DNA from: Symbiodinium kawagutii
Lineage: Eukaryota > Sar > Dinophyceae > Suessiales > Symbiodiniaceae
NCBI GenBank assembly: GCA_009767595.1
Contig: VSDK01004596.1
Span: 5,285-69,284 of the forward strand
Direction: 5' to 3'
Length of the DNA stretch: 64,000 nucleotides
The notes under the pieces are model-generated. The model made no database searches. It worked only from the letters and a program-made list of their open reading frames with translations, and had not been told where the DNA came from. A program made the translations under genes and the position numbers. This document shows, piece by piece, positions 1 through 11,697 of the stretch (positions are counted from its first letter, which is position 1; every line of letters starts with the position of its first letter).

Positions 1-1445
1 TTTACCCTAACATTTAGGTTTTAGGATGAAAAACGTCTTTTGTCTGTCTACCAGGCATGTTGATGACATTGAACAAATGTCATGCAAACACGCTGTCTTG
101 TAACAAAACAGTGACAAAGGGAAACGCCAATGGAAAACATAAAACCTTCTGCTTGGTTGCTACAGGTGCATTTGCATTCGCACTGCAGCGATTGTCAACT
201 GTCATCAATTGTCACTTGTCTATTTTTATGAATGGGCCATCTTGTGACCATTGTGACTCAGCACACATGCACTTGAATGCATTACCTTGGTGTGAAAAAT
301 GCAAAAACAAAACACAAAAACACGTCCAGAGGCAATGTAAGAAAATACAAGAGGATTGAAAACAAAAACAGAAAGTGCAAAAGTCAGAAAAGTTTTGGCT
401 ATGTTGGAGGTTTGGTGACCAAGGGAATGAACCACACTGGTTGTGGGGGGATGGTTTTCAATCAGTATGTTTCGGCTAGAAGGGTTGGGACGTGTTGGCA
501 TAAGTTCAACTCATGAAATTTCTAACCTGAGTGCTCAACCTGGGTATCCCAAAATGGCAAAAAACTTGGTGTAAAATTTCGGAGGTACATTTAAAGGAAA
601 TGTGTTTTTCAACTGCTACTGGGGGGGTGATACACTCAAGGTATCATGTTTCATCAATTCAGACGGATGAGATTGCAATTGAAAGTTGATGTGTGTCAAG
701 CTTGTCCACACATGTCCACGCTGGTTCTTGGCCGAACATGTAATGTCATGTGTGTGTGTGCGTCAATCTTCTCCACGCTACGCTGGTTCTTGGTAGCTTA
801 AAGTGACACAAAATGACAAGCAGAGCAGCAATGGACCCTGAAGCTTGGGGACCCAGCGCGTGCTGCAGAACAAGGCATAGCAGCTGCAACCACTAGCTCT
901 GCAAAGTTCAAGCCATATGCAAGGCCCAGCCTTGGATGCTTCGTTAAAGATTGCAGAGGCTACAAACTGAACCAAAGCTTTTCAGTACAAGGAAGAGCGC
1001 CGAATTCCAAGAACTACTTCATCAAAACATCAGCAAGTCTTGTCACTATCGGAGGCATTCCTTATGTTTGCTGTCCTTCGACCAATCTGTGCGGACGTTC
1101 TGATGCTATCATTCTGTGCTACTGCATCGGAAGTTCTGAGTGCAACTCGTTGTTCCACCCACCATGCGAATCACGCTCAATGCAAGGCGATCCCCTAAAC
1201 CTGTCCTTGGCTCATTGGGGTCACTAGGGCTTTGGTGGAGATCTACCAGTTTTCATTTTTTGGGCATTGTTTCGCCCACAACACACTTGTCACAAGATGC
1301 TCAGAATACCCTAGACCATCCTAGACCAATTCTGAGACAATGGCTTGTGGAAGCCCTCAGCAAGAAAGAACGCAATCAGGACGAGCCAAACCACCTAACA
1401 GGCTCAGCGCAAGCAGGGAAAGAAACTGAAAGAAACGTAAGGGAG

Positions 1446-1478
1446 AGTGAGATGAGTGAGATGAGTGAGATGAGTGAC
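1446..1478. repeat. 10-bp tandem repeat (GAGATGAGTG)
   Basis: About three head-to-tail copies of a GAGATGAGTG unit. On the plus strand they read as a Ser-Glu-Met repeat in an otherwise unconvincing ORF. Confidence 0.8.
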
Positions 1479-1890
1479 GATCAAAGAAGTGCACGAACAG
1501 GCCTCCTCAGTGAATGCTTTCAGCCCTTCTGCAAGTGTGGCTGTCCCAGTAAAGACCTCACTGCCGATTCCAATAGATTCTCACAGGGCACAGTACGAAG
1601 AGCAAAGAAGTGTGGGAAAAGAACTGATTCTCAAAGCGTCACCATGTCAGGTTTCAGTTTTGCATTTTGAATCCTTCAGTGACACAACAACATCTACTCA
1701 GTACACAAAATGACGCACGGATCAAGATCTACTACAGATATCTACAGATTCTGCGGATCCCGACCACTACAGACAACGCCACGACGGTGGAGCCTGCTGG
1801 AGGCAGAGGTCCTAGAACCTCAGTGCAACCAACCCGCACGGCCTAGGCTGAAGCCACGTGAATTTCCAAGGCAACAAACTCAAACATCCG

Positions 1891-1983
1891 TGACTTCTGT
1901 GACTTCTGTGACTTCTCTGTGACTTCTCTGTGACTTCTCTGTGACTTCTGTGACTTCTGTGACTTCTGTGACTTCTGTGACTT
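1891..1983. repeat. Tandem repeat of TGACTTCTG / TGACTTCTCTG
   Basis: Roughly ten head-to-tail units, mostly of 9 bp (TGACTTCTG), with a central block of 11-bp variants (TGACTTCTCTG). Both unit types share the TGACTTCT core. On the minus strand this gives Ser-Gln-Lys or Ser-His-Arg repeats in overlapping frames, which are artefacts of the repeat and not genes. Confidence 0.9.
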
Positions 1984-2263
1984 AAGAAGTAAGATAATCC
2001 CCACTTGAACCTGCATAACATTGTGATTTGCCGCTGATTTCAACGCCCAACACCCACTGACTGATCAAACTTATACCCTGGTGATGAGAGGAGCAACTCA
2101 AACCAATCCAAACCATGACACAATTAAAACAAATACGATATACCAGCAAACAATAGTGTTTCACATCTTTCATGTTGTGTCTTTGACGAACACCTTGTGC
2201 ATACTGAGATTGCTGATAATGATCCCCGTTCTACAACCGCGTGTCCCGCAGGTACCCGACCAC

Positions 2264-2387
2264 TGCAAGGATCATCGAAACGAAGATCGATAGCATTGAC
2301 CAAGCCTTCAGTGCAAGCCATCGCATTCCCTTCCAACTCGTTGACAAAAATGGTCTTCCCAACGCATCTCAACTTGTCTTCACACAC
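2264..2387 (-). CDS. Possible short exon, unknown product
   Basis: The minus strand has a good 3' splice site (CTTCAG|GTGTGTGAAG) followed by about 40 codons of plausible coding sequence: acidic start, then GKTIFVNELEG and DLRFDDPCSG. I do not recognise the family. It sits in the 3' direction of the sacsin-like exons on the same strand, so it could be a far-downstream exon of that gene or belong to another gene. The 3' border is not defined. Confidence 0.2.
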
Positions 2388-2390
2388 CTG

Positions 2391-5300
2391 AAGTCATTTC
2401 CGCTTCTTTGGTCAAATTGTTTCCCAGTAAGAATTTGGAGACATGTTTTTTGCAAGCTGGTCAGCGTACCTTGTCTGTTACTCCTTCAGGAACGGGGCAA
2501 AGAAAACGGATGATCCATCCTAAGTGTTCGATTGGCAAAGCAATTTGAAAGTTGGCAGGGCAGTCTGCAGTTAGATCAGCTTAGTATGTCTGTTTCAGGA
2601 CGCTCACATCTGAGGCTAGTTCCAACTGCAAAGCATGGTGCTAACGCGTTGAGGTTGGCTCCCTGCACAGGTGCAGGCAGCAAGGCCAAAGCATACACGT
2701 TGTCATATAACACCCTGACCAACGGGTCGTTTCACCTTGCCAATGACTGTATATGCGCCAGCTGGCAATCAGATGTTGACCCACAAGTGATAGAGGACAG
2801 TGAAGAGCTGTGAATCGTACTGTCAGCTCTTTTGTGATACTAAGTAAGGGGGAAAAAGAACACAACCATGGAATTTCATGGTATTTCTAGATGGTCCAAA
2901 CTACTGGCAAGCAAAATACCGAAACTAACATGTACATCATGTATGTACTGATTGTGAACACTCTACAATGATTTGCGAAAAATATGTAGCCAATCGAAAA
3001 CAAAAGGTTCTTTCACTTCAGTCTCTAGTGTCTTATGTTTTGCAGAGTTCACCAAGATAGATGTGTGTGTGTGTGCGGGGGGGGAGGGGGGTAGTTACGC
3101 CTCGTTTTGCTGCTGGAGGTAGTCAAGTACAAACTGATATCAATCTCAATGATCATGACAGTTGTCTGAAAACGTGGGCAAATTTACACGAGTAGCTATC
3201 TCTGACTCGCTTGCAAAAGACCTAGCACAACATCTTGCAGCGTACATTTTTGTAGTACCAGGCGTACTCCGGCTATGATTCGCTCACACCGCTCACACCA
3301 AAAACAATGTGCGATCACGTTTCTGCCCTGCTGATCCTATTGCAAAATTGAAAGAGGTTGTGCCGGCGAAGTACTCGGACGAAGCGCATGACTCAGCCCT
3401 TTGTAAATAGAGCACACTTTAAGATATGGGCCAGTCTCAATCCAAGTACTCCAACCAAGTCTGCGCAAAGAATCCTCATACAGCAAACTAGTCATGAACC
3501 CGTTGGCCAAGAAAGGTGGAGATAGGTGAGATGGGGGAGGATGACAGCAAGAAAGCAAGCAGGAAGAGGAGAACGCTGGCAGGTTTGGAATATGTTGGAA
3601 TCGTCAGAGCGCAACCGGCGGTATAGCTGGTGTAAATATGGCGGAGGAAGTCGGACTTGAAATTCACACCGGCCTTTTGGATGAAGGGAGGTTGCCAAGA
3701 GAACTACTATAGCAAGTGCTATGAGCAAGTACTATGAGCAACTGCTATGAAAATTGATCATGAAACTGCATGAATCAAAGATTGATCGTATTGATATCTG
3801 CTGCACGAAATGATGAGATTTACAAGTCTAATAGATGATGGGCGCATGAGACATCCCACTCCGAGGCGTTGAGAATGCCTGCTGCGATACAGTGGCTAAC
3901 GCTCGAAACAACAACCTTAAAAGAAGATCGAAATAGCAAAGGCGAAGGAAATTCCAGCTTCTGTGGCTCTGATTTCGATGATTCTGAGGGATGTGATGAT
4001 GTGGGACGATGATGACGACGACAATGGTGATGACGATGGTGATGATCCTGAAGATTGTGAGGATTGTGAGGATGATGAAGGGGAGGATGGCAGATTTGGA
4101 GTCATGATCTGGCATCAAAAGTCATGCTTCAGGAACGTTGCTGCAAATGTCTTTGCCTTGAGCGGAAGCAACAAGTCAATACAAGTCATACAAATTGCTC
4201 TTGTGAGTACCAGGGCAACATGAGTGTTACGGAATCTGTTACAGTGCCTTGTTACATATCATACTGTTACTCAGCCCTCGCAAACGGAGGAGGTCTAAAA
4301 CAGCAAGAGCTGCCTGCCACTTCTGGCCATGTCGTCGTTTTAGGACATAAAGGCAGCCCAGCAAACACACCTGCAGCTGTCACAAAGCATCATTTGTCTA
4401 AAGACAAATCATTACAAAATCCATAAGCATTTTATGTGTCAGTTTTACAAACTATTAGCATCTACTAATCAAATATTGAATCATTGAATTCATGTTTCCT
4501 CCCGTATATTGCGAATGAAATTCGAATCTGACCAACTCCTTTCCAGTTGCTTGGCCTGGAAACTCCCCACGCATGCCCCTAATCGAGCTTTCTTGTCTCC
4601 AAATCCAATGGAGACAAACGCTGCATTCTCAGCAGCACTTCCGCCTGAAACAAAAACAACAGGCTAAGAGATGCGGAGCGTTTGGCAACTTCTGAGTCCT
4701 TAGTTTGCCATTATCATACTACACATTCATTTACTTATCTTTATCACACTACCATATATGTATATACATATATATATATACTATGCTACTTGTGATTTTG
4801 TCCCACCTCCAGAGGATGAGTTGATCAGTCCTCTGCTGCTATCCAGCAAAAAGGTCAAGATGGCCTGACGCTCTCAAGCAACTTCAAGAACTCGAATCGA
4901 CCCAGCTGGGTTCCCCGCCGCTGCCAAAAGTGGAACTTGTATTCTTTGCTTGGCCAAAGAGCCTCAGTTTAAACATTAAATCCAAGTTTCAAGGATGATC
5001 ATTCCTTTACAGCCTCGGTTTGAACATTAAATCCACAAGGAAACAAGTGCGGAGCCGAATGCTGAGGCTCTGTCGAAATATTCTCCCCATGGAGGTCATT
5101 CCCCTCGGCCTCGGCACACCAACAAAATACGCAAACATTTAGGCTCTTACTTTAGGTTCTTGATGGTTCATGTAGTACTCAAGAAAGGAGCAACCAAAAT
5201 GCAAATTGGCAAAGGCATGATCAGACCACAATACTGTCAAGCGCTTAGTCGGGCACAACTCAGCCACGCTGAGACTTCGAACCCTCGCGCCATTTCTACG

Positions 5301-5440
5301 AGCTACCCTTCTACAAGCTACCCTTGAGCATCTGCGAGCAGAAACTCTGTGCGTGACCAGATTCCAGATTCTTTTTCAACAAAGGATTCCAGGTTGAAAA
5401 TCCCGGAATCAATCTGTCAATTCTCTGTGCAGTCTTAAAC
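2391..5440. other. No recognisable gene
   Basis: Nothing in this stretch supports a gene. It has a GT/G-rich run at about 3062-3092, an acid-rich plus frame at about 3990-4090 made of GATGATGAC-type triplets, and an AT dinucleotide stretch at about 4751-4781. Frames longer than 60 codons overlap on both strands and show no family motif. Confidence 0.5.
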
Positions 5441-5441
5441 G

Positions 5442-5932
5442 CTACAGGTCATGACGCTGCATATCGGTTTGTGAGGACTTCTGAGCATAGCACGTCGCGT
5501 CCGTTCCTTCCAAGGGCCTCTCGTCCACTTTTCCATAGTACAAGTAGCCTGCAAAGGCAACAGATGGCAACAGGACCTTTAGGTATATCATCCGGGTCAC
5601 GTTATCCTTGACAGCACTCTCAAGCTGCAGCACGCACATAGCTCAAAACTCAAAATCTTGCCGGAGTGACCGAACAGTATTTTTGCCACTTCGAGTGGAA
5701 ACTCCATCAAAGATACCTGGCTGCGGTGCGGCACTCTGTTAATTTGTGTCTCAATCTTTTGCAGCCGCAGCCTCTGCACCATCACTGTGGCTTTCCATGA
5801 AGCCGCTGCCAGCTCCCTGTCGCTCAAAATCACCAAAAAGAGATATCCCTCTTTCTCTTCTCCTTCTCTCCTTCTCCTTCTCTCCTCTCTCTCCTTCTCC
5901 TTCTGTTTCCTTCCCTTGCGAATTTGAAGCAC
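5442..5932 (-). CDS. Putative exon(s) near the 3' end of the sacsin-like gene
   Basis: Two overlapping minus-strand frames look like adjacent coding pieces. The first (about 5830-5600) reads KATVMVQRLRLQKIETQ and then EVAKILFGHSGKILSFE. The second (5639-5442) reads LQLESAVKDNVTRMIYLKVL, followed by AFAGYLYYGKVDERPLEG. Codon use is unlike the surrounding low-complexity DNA. They lie on the same strand as the sacsin-like exons and downstream of them. I recognise no catalytic motif. The upstream part of the frame runs into a CT-rich tract (5855-5905), probably intron. Assignment to the sacsin-like gene rests on position only. Confidence 0.3.
5853..5906. repeat. CT-rich low-complexity tract
   Basis: Imperfect (CT/CTT)n, purine-rich on the minus strand. 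It translates there to Arg/Glu/Lys runs that are unlikely to be protein. Confidence 0.8.
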
Positions 5933-6117
5933 TACTTCAAGCTAGACATGGCTAGGCATTTCCAAGCCTGGAACATTGCTTTGAAATAGTCGCTGCGGGA
6001 CATAAGGATGTTGCGGTGCAGGAAAAGGCTGCCACCATCGCATCTAACTGTCACATCAGAGAAGCTCTCTGCACCATTCTCCTGGCAATCCGATCTTGAA
6101 ACTCCAGCACGATAGCT

Positions 6118-6420
6118 TTACAAAGATTTATCTCGATCGTAAACTCTCGACTCACAAAATGGCGGTGGTGCGAATAGCCATGTCATAGCTTCATCTGCCT
6201 CGCATTCTTCGACTGCATATACTTTGCCCAACAGAGTGATATGAGCGATGCATAGTGATGCTGCATATTCTTGGTGTGCCGGTGGATTGAAGTAGTTGAC
6301 TTTGGCAAGTTCTAAGTTCATGACTCGAGCACTGTCCGTCTCGTGTAGCGACTCTTGTGGTAGCTCCACAGCATCACGCACACCCAGCATTCGAAGTACA
6401 GAAACCTTTGCCGATGCAAC
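6118..6420 (-). CDS. Putative sacsin-like tail exon
   Basis: A minus-strand frame starts at a usable acceptor (GGCAAAG|GTTTCTG). It reads VSVLRMLGVRDAVELPQESL, then residues ending NLELAK before a possible GT donor (GCCAAA|GTCAAC). The frame stays open to 6118 with EYAASLCIAHITLLGKVYAVEE. The opening resembles the 'leucine-rich, LG[VL]' strand that recurs after the ATPase modules in sacsin-type proteins. It follows the 10.3-9.5 kb exons on the same strand. Family membership is an inference. Confidence 0.35.
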   Translation of the reverse strand, partial: VASAKVSVLRMLGVRDAVELPQESLHETDSARVMNLELAKVNYFNPPAHQEYAASLCIAHITLLGKVYAVEECEADEAMTWLFAPPPFCESRVYDRDKSL

Positions 6421-6524
6421 ATGGTGCAACCACGTCTGATCAAAGTATCAAAGCAAGAAGGATTGGGCTATTGACAGGGTGCCCATCAACCGAACAGAAG
6501 CTGTTATTTCCTAGATTAGAATTC

Positions 6525-6673
6525 GTGACATATATATATATATACCTTGATATGAAAGTAATATCATTTGAATAAGACAATCTCATGAATATATCAAATG
6601 GTGGTCCCTCGAGGGGCCGCTGACCATATAATATATATATATAAGAGAGAGAGAGAGATGTGTGTGTGTGTGA
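6525..6673. repeat. Compound microsatellites (TA)n, (GA)n, (TG)n
   Basis: There is a (TA)n run at about 6531-6545, then at about 6628-6673 a contiguous (TA)n-(GA)n-(TG)n compound microsatellite. Confidence 0.9.
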
Positions 6674-7082
6674 CTAGGGAAACAATAAGTTGAGAGTCTC
6701 AGCATGTTGTGTTGACAGCATAGGATCAACCTATGATATTCCGCGATGCCATTCCGAAAGCTCAGCCCCGTACGTGTTCTGTCAAGTATTCCGGCAGCGC
6801 AAACCTTGCTTCGTGGGGGAATGATATCAAAAAAGGCAAAGGGGTCGCTTTTGGGTGGAAATGCCACGAAAGGTAGTTGGCAAGGCAAACTCCGAATACA
6901 GAAAGTACTGGTATCATAAAGTTATCTGAGCCGCATGCATTGGTGGCCGATGCTCCTTTAGTACCAAAGAAATTCGCCATGGTGCCACCAAAGTGTGCCT
7001 TGGATGAGTTGAGAGAAATGTTTCAAAGTGTCGTCTTTGTTGCTGGCATCGGTTTCTGGATGTTTCTCGTGTCAGTCACACC

Positions 7083-8464
7083 TCAAAATCTGCTGCATTT
7101 TTGTTGGTCCAATCTGATCATGGGACGGACCAGTGCCGCTGCTTCCCGCATCGAGAGGAATAGCAATGAACCTAAGGGTCGGGCAAACTTAGCACAAAGA
7201 ATTGGATGCTTTAACCAATACAGTAAACAGTTGGGGGCGCCACTTTGCTTTTCGCAGACGAGAGCATACTTGGGCCTGGCAAAGCGAGCAGAAGTGGGAC
7301 AGTACTTCATTCCAAACATGGGCCAATAATTTCTTGAAGCCAAACTCGTCCTCATTTTGTGTCAAGGAAAGTGTGTTCTTCCAAATCGAAGGCACTTCTC
7401 AGGCAGCGGCGCATTCTCTTGCCATCTGTGCATTGGGGACATCTGTTTCAAGACTTCGAGATGAAGTTGCCATCTGTGCTTCTTGAAATACTTCATGCTG
7501 CGCAAGATATTGGCACATAGGTCCCACCACCTTGCGGCAGCAACTTGCGGACCACGTCACCACAACGGCACAGCGAAGCCCAGCCTTCTCCTTGAACTCT
7601 TCCCACTGGTGCACCGGCACGGCTCCATCAGAAAGACTCCCCAGAGCCAGGGCATGGGCAACGACATCCTGTCGAGTCATGTCTACGGTCAAACTGCTAT
7701 GGGCCGTTTGTCATGTTTCATTGATCCCGAGAAACGGGGTTCAACAGCTCTGGTTTGCTGGAAAGGCGTTGATCCGTGGCTCTGCATCATTATCTTACTA
7801 ATGAAAAAGCATCCGAAAAAGCAGTTTTTCAACGGCCATGCGCGTTAAAGATCAGACCATGTTTTGTGAGTTCTGTGAGTATGTCACACTATGGGTCATT
7901 CAGTCATTCCTCTCAAGTCACCGCAACACATGAGACTTGGCTCAGTGCATCTGAGTATCTCAAGCATGTCATGTAATTTGTCTATTTCAGTAGGGTGTTT
8001 CGGACAACAATTCGCAAACTCTGTGGGAACGGCTAGGTCCAGCGATTGCCTTCAGAGCAGGACGCTGGTATCCCTCAAACTCTGGAAACCCTCTCGGGCA
8101 TAGTGGAAGGCTTGTCCAACATAGATATGGATCCTGGCAAATCTGGTGGGGTTCACCATTCATTTTGGGGCCTCCAATGCACAAGTGGCATCTGACAATT
8201 CTGAGCTGATTTGCTCCAACAAATTCACCACAAGTTGATGGATTGTTCCAACATGCCCGGCAGTCCAGGGAGTGTGTTCGGGACCTTGGTGACACAAATT
8301 CGAAATCTGTAACCGTCAACCGGTTCTGCCAAAAATGAAATTGGATAGCTTCGTCGGTTGCCAGTATGAAACACTTCAGTGATGGACACCAAATCGCAGA
8401 GCTTGAAAAGCATAGCATTCGTCGTGAACGGTTTCAACTCGAAGAGTGTGGCAGACCTGGCCAA
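7083..8464 (-). CDS. Block of putative exons, sacsin-like tail
   Basis: Several minus-strand frames overlap in a way that suggests exons with frame switches at introns. About 8464-8225 reads LFELKPFTTNAMLFKLCDLV. About 7692-7399 contains GSLSDGAVPVHQWEEFKEK. About 7395-7190 contains DEFGFKKLLAHVWNEVLSHF. They lie between better-supported sacsin-like pieces at 10.3-9.5 kb and 6.4 kb. I could not fix the splice sites or find a diagnostic motif, so the exon structure is unresolved. A plus-strand frame at 6877-7329 overlaps but shows no family signature. Confidence 0.3.
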
Positions 8465-9480
8465 AGGCCAAGTTCAATCAAGGTCAAGCGTTCTGCCATG
8501 TTCTGACACAACTGAACCAAGTACAAGAAGCATCAAGAAACTCTGATAGATACTGCTGAGGTTTAAACAAAGTCAAGCCATGTCACTATATATACTCTAG
8601 AAGTTCCATGACAAAATGTATGTTCGAGAGCAATCTGCCAGCGGCACAAATCTTCTGTATCAGGGTCCATTGAGGTGTCAACAAATGCTTGCTGTAAAAT
8701 CGCATCTCTGTGCGGGCCTAGACCAAGAAAACTGAAACAAGAAGATGATGCCGAACATTAAAAAAAGTCTGAACTCTTGTTCGATCGCATCACTGATACA
8801 TTGAGGAACCGCTATCAGAATGCATGGTGTCAGACACTGATCCAATGTAGATGACAGAACAAAAGCTTTGCAGAGGAGCGCACCAGCAGGGAGCACTCTC
8901 CAGGATTCCACAATGCGTTGCATTAAGCCCCGCTGCAACTCTTGGTATCTTTTCCCTGCAGTTGTTGAAACAGAAACGAAGTAATCAAGAAACTGCTTCT
9001 TCGAGAATCATGGGCATGACAGTGACAAGATGAACCAAGCCCGCAGCAAGGTAATTGTCTGTGTTGATCTCGCAAGACCTGCGCAGGGATGGAATTCCGC
9101 CTTACTCATCCACAACAAAATGAGGAACCACTTGATCGTGATCTGACATCCTTCGCGCCTGGCAAAGAAATCCTAGGCAGTCTCCATCGCCCACACTCTT
9201 GCGCATCCCAAGCCGTCTGAGATGAGAGAGCACCTAGCTTCAAAGAAAATTAAGGCAGGGGTTTCTTTGATGTCCTCACAATATAAAGTTCCACTGGAGA
9301 AGTCTCTTGGACCTTGAATCCCCGTGCGATCTTTGAGCTGGCCATTTCTCCACTTTGTTTGCCCCCATCTACTACGCTTTGAAGTTTCACAGAACAACAA
9401 TGGAAAATGTCTAGCAGAGACTGTCGAGGTCAACTTTCTTTGGCATGTTTAGCTCTAGCAAACTGTTGAGTGACCTAAAG

Positions 9481-10314
9481 TCATCTAAAGTCTCTTAGCC
9501 AAGGAACAAGGGGCGACAGTGTCTTCGCTGGAAAGTGATATCTTTGACGGCTATCCAACGCTGGCCAGTCTTCTTCTCCATGTATTCCAAATATCTCTTG
9601 GATGGTAAAGTCTTGCGGATCTAAGATCAAACACCTTTGGACAGCTGTCAGAAACACCAGAAGCCACAAGAGTCGCCGCGAAATCTACAAACATCACACG
9701 GAGCAAATCGATACAAAGCGTTTGGGCCCTGCACGGCGGCTTCATCATCTTGCTGTGTGCTTCGGCTGGAACCAGATAGGGCCTACGCGCTGCGCTCATA
9801 GCATGATTTTCTCTGCGTATCCCCTTCCTTGCCAAATCTAACTGCAAATGAAGCTTCGAAAGAGTTTCAAAGCAGAAAGTGGGGCCAAATTTGTGAAGAG
9901 AAGAAGAAATAGAGAGAGAGAGAGAAAGCAACGAGGGCAGAGCTGCGGCACCAAACAGTCTGCAGTGAAGTTCGCTCTGAGGCCAATGACTCGGAGTTTG
10001 CCTCTTCGAGCTCCAGCAATGGTAGCAACCGCTCCAACACACAGGCCTCACAAGCTGCTGATTTCAGCTCTTTCTCAAGAACCAACAAAAACCCCACAGT
10101 TTCCAAAACCAGCTCCAGCCACAAACTGATGTAAACAGATCCAAACTGTAGATTGGTAAAAGAGTTCACTGATTCTCCGATACAAGGCAAACAGAGGCAT
10201 TTGAGGGAACGCCTGGTCGGCAGCAAGCATGCTCTCCAAATGTGGCAAAACCTGCTTCTGCAACCATGTCTTCATGTCAAAGTATTTCCCTTGCTCCACG
10301 AGAATCTCCTTCAC
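9481..10314 (-). CDS. Sacsin-like repeat-end exons (unit 3 tail)
   Basis: These exons match the end of unit 1 inside 43217-40563. The first piece (10314 to about 10150, after acceptor CTGCTAG|GTGAAGG) reads VKEILVEQGKYFDMKTWLQK and then QVLPHLESML, which parallels WPDLLLKHIFPWVQ in unit 1. The second (about 9700-9481) reads ILDPQDFTIQEIFGIHGEED and then WPAL, which parallels ALDPSIEKLPALYGPGEG and then PFPDL in unit 1. The 'LDP..x(4)..L[FY]G' box recurs at the end of sacsin repeat units. A further frame at about 10090-9950 (LERLLPLLELEEANSES) may be an exon between them. This supports a third sacsin-type unit continuing past the F-box retrogene. Confidence 0.55.
9908..9930. repeat. (GA)n microsatellite
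   Basis: Short AGAGAGAG run, interrupted by AAA triplets. Confidence 0.8.
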
Positions 10315-10380
10315 CTAGCAGGGGCAGTGCAGAAACTTCAAGTGCTGAATAGTGCTTTTTTGAAAAGAAAGGTTTTATCA

Positions 10381-10794
10381 CTACCGTTTTCTTGCGTTAG
10401 TTCTTCTCACCGTTCTTAAAGGTTCGTTTGCCCTTTCCAAGATTCCTTGTGTTGTTCTGTGACCACGCAGTGCCATGTTCATCCGTGTTCCTTGTTTGAT
10501 GTTCCACACCTCAGGACGGCCAAGGGCATCAGACACCTCCACCGCAGTCTTCGCCGAGGCTCGAAACACAAAGGCTGTATCCAGGTCCAGCCTGCACCAT
10601 TGAGGCCGGTATCGCTTTTGCAGTGCCACCGAGTGTAGTTTCTCCGTGTTTCGAAAAACTGACACCCCATCAACGTCGTGGAGGGCGGGGTGGGGCAAGG
10701 TGAGGCATGCTGTAACGAACATCATCTGAATGCAGGAATCGTAACTGAGATTAGTCCGGACGGCTCTCATATTTAGGATGAACCATGTCATCAA
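10381..10794 (-). other. Ambiguous open frame upstream of unit-3 tail
   Basis: A 137-codon minus frame and overlapping plus frames occur here. Part of it (QWCRLDLDTAFVFRASAKTA) looks protein-like, but I could not link it to a family or define splice sites. It could hold an exon of the sacsin-like tail. Confidence 0.2.
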
Positions 10795-11650
10795 CTTATC
10801 TTGCTATGTTTCGTCCAATATAGCAATACACCATTTGCGAATTTCGCCAAAAAACAAGGCTTAAGTGACATCTTCCTTGATGGCAACAAGTTGCGGCCTT
10901 CTGATATGACGCTGATATGCCTATTCACGCTTGTGTGGTGAGGTGCGGTCAGCAATACAAATGTTTCACAAATGTTTCAAACCTTCCATGAAAGCCGGAG
11001 CAATGCAGAATTCAGGTGCATCAAGTGAGTCTAACACAAGTGAGTACACAAATTTAGGTCACCCAATGCATTACTCAATCTGCACCTTAGCAACTGCGTG
11101 GTGAGATTCAAGAGTCCATCTTTTAGCATCTTAGCCTGAAGTTAGGAACCTTTTATGAAAGAGCAACGAGAGTTACTTGTTCTTGACTGGACACAAATTC
11201 CAGACACCCACAGCAAAAGGATCCATGTAGAACCACGCAAACTCTTTCCAACCTACCAAAGGCTAAACAACATAGTGATTGATTGAACCATGAATACCAT
11301 CATTGGTCAGCCAATATGCACTTGTCTCAGATTTTCCATCCTTTGTTCAGCAGCTCAGAGTCTTAGGGTTTCATTAAGTGGAGTCTTCAAGAAAGTCGAC
11401 GGGGCAATATGCTCGACGGGGCAATACGCCTCAGGCGAAAGATGGGCCCGCCATGAACTGACTCTCTACAAGGGAATTGATAAGCGACGCTTGGCGATGC
11501 TGTGTGCGCAACCACGGTCGGCAAAGAGAAACACCCCCCGAAACTTATTGATTTACAATCAAACATGCAGAAAGTCTCCTAAAGAATGCACGGGATCGTG
11601 GACGACCAGAAACGAACACAACAGGTCAATTTATTGCAGCAAAGCCTTAA

Positions 11651-11671
11651 AGCCTCAGGGGGTTCTTCTAT
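11651..11671. repeat. Target-site duplication, left copy
   Basis: Identical over 21 bp to 13652-13672 (core GCCTCAGGGGGTTCTTCTAT, preceded by A). The match ends exactly at the T-rich tract on its right. Confidence 0.8.
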
Positions 11672-11697
11672 TTTTTATTTTTCTTTTTTTGTCTCCG

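Larger units (their letters stand above)
1..2263. other. No recognisable gene; short tandem repeats
   Basis: I see no convincing exon here on either strand. Open frames are short and overlap each other. The stretch holds a 10-bp repeat near 1446-1478 and a longer array at 1891-1983, annotated separately. It lies downstream (3') of the last putative sacsin-like exons on the minus strand and is probably intergenic or intronic. Confidence 0.5.

Noticed and set aside
1812..2043. Two overlapping minus ORFs rich in Ser-His-Arg or Ser-Gln-Lys
   Set aside because: They are translations of the TGACTTCTG tandem array and have no independent coding signal.
6877..7329. Plus-strand ORF of 150 codons
   Set aside because: No motif, and it lies opposite minus-strand exon candidates in a one-directional gene block.
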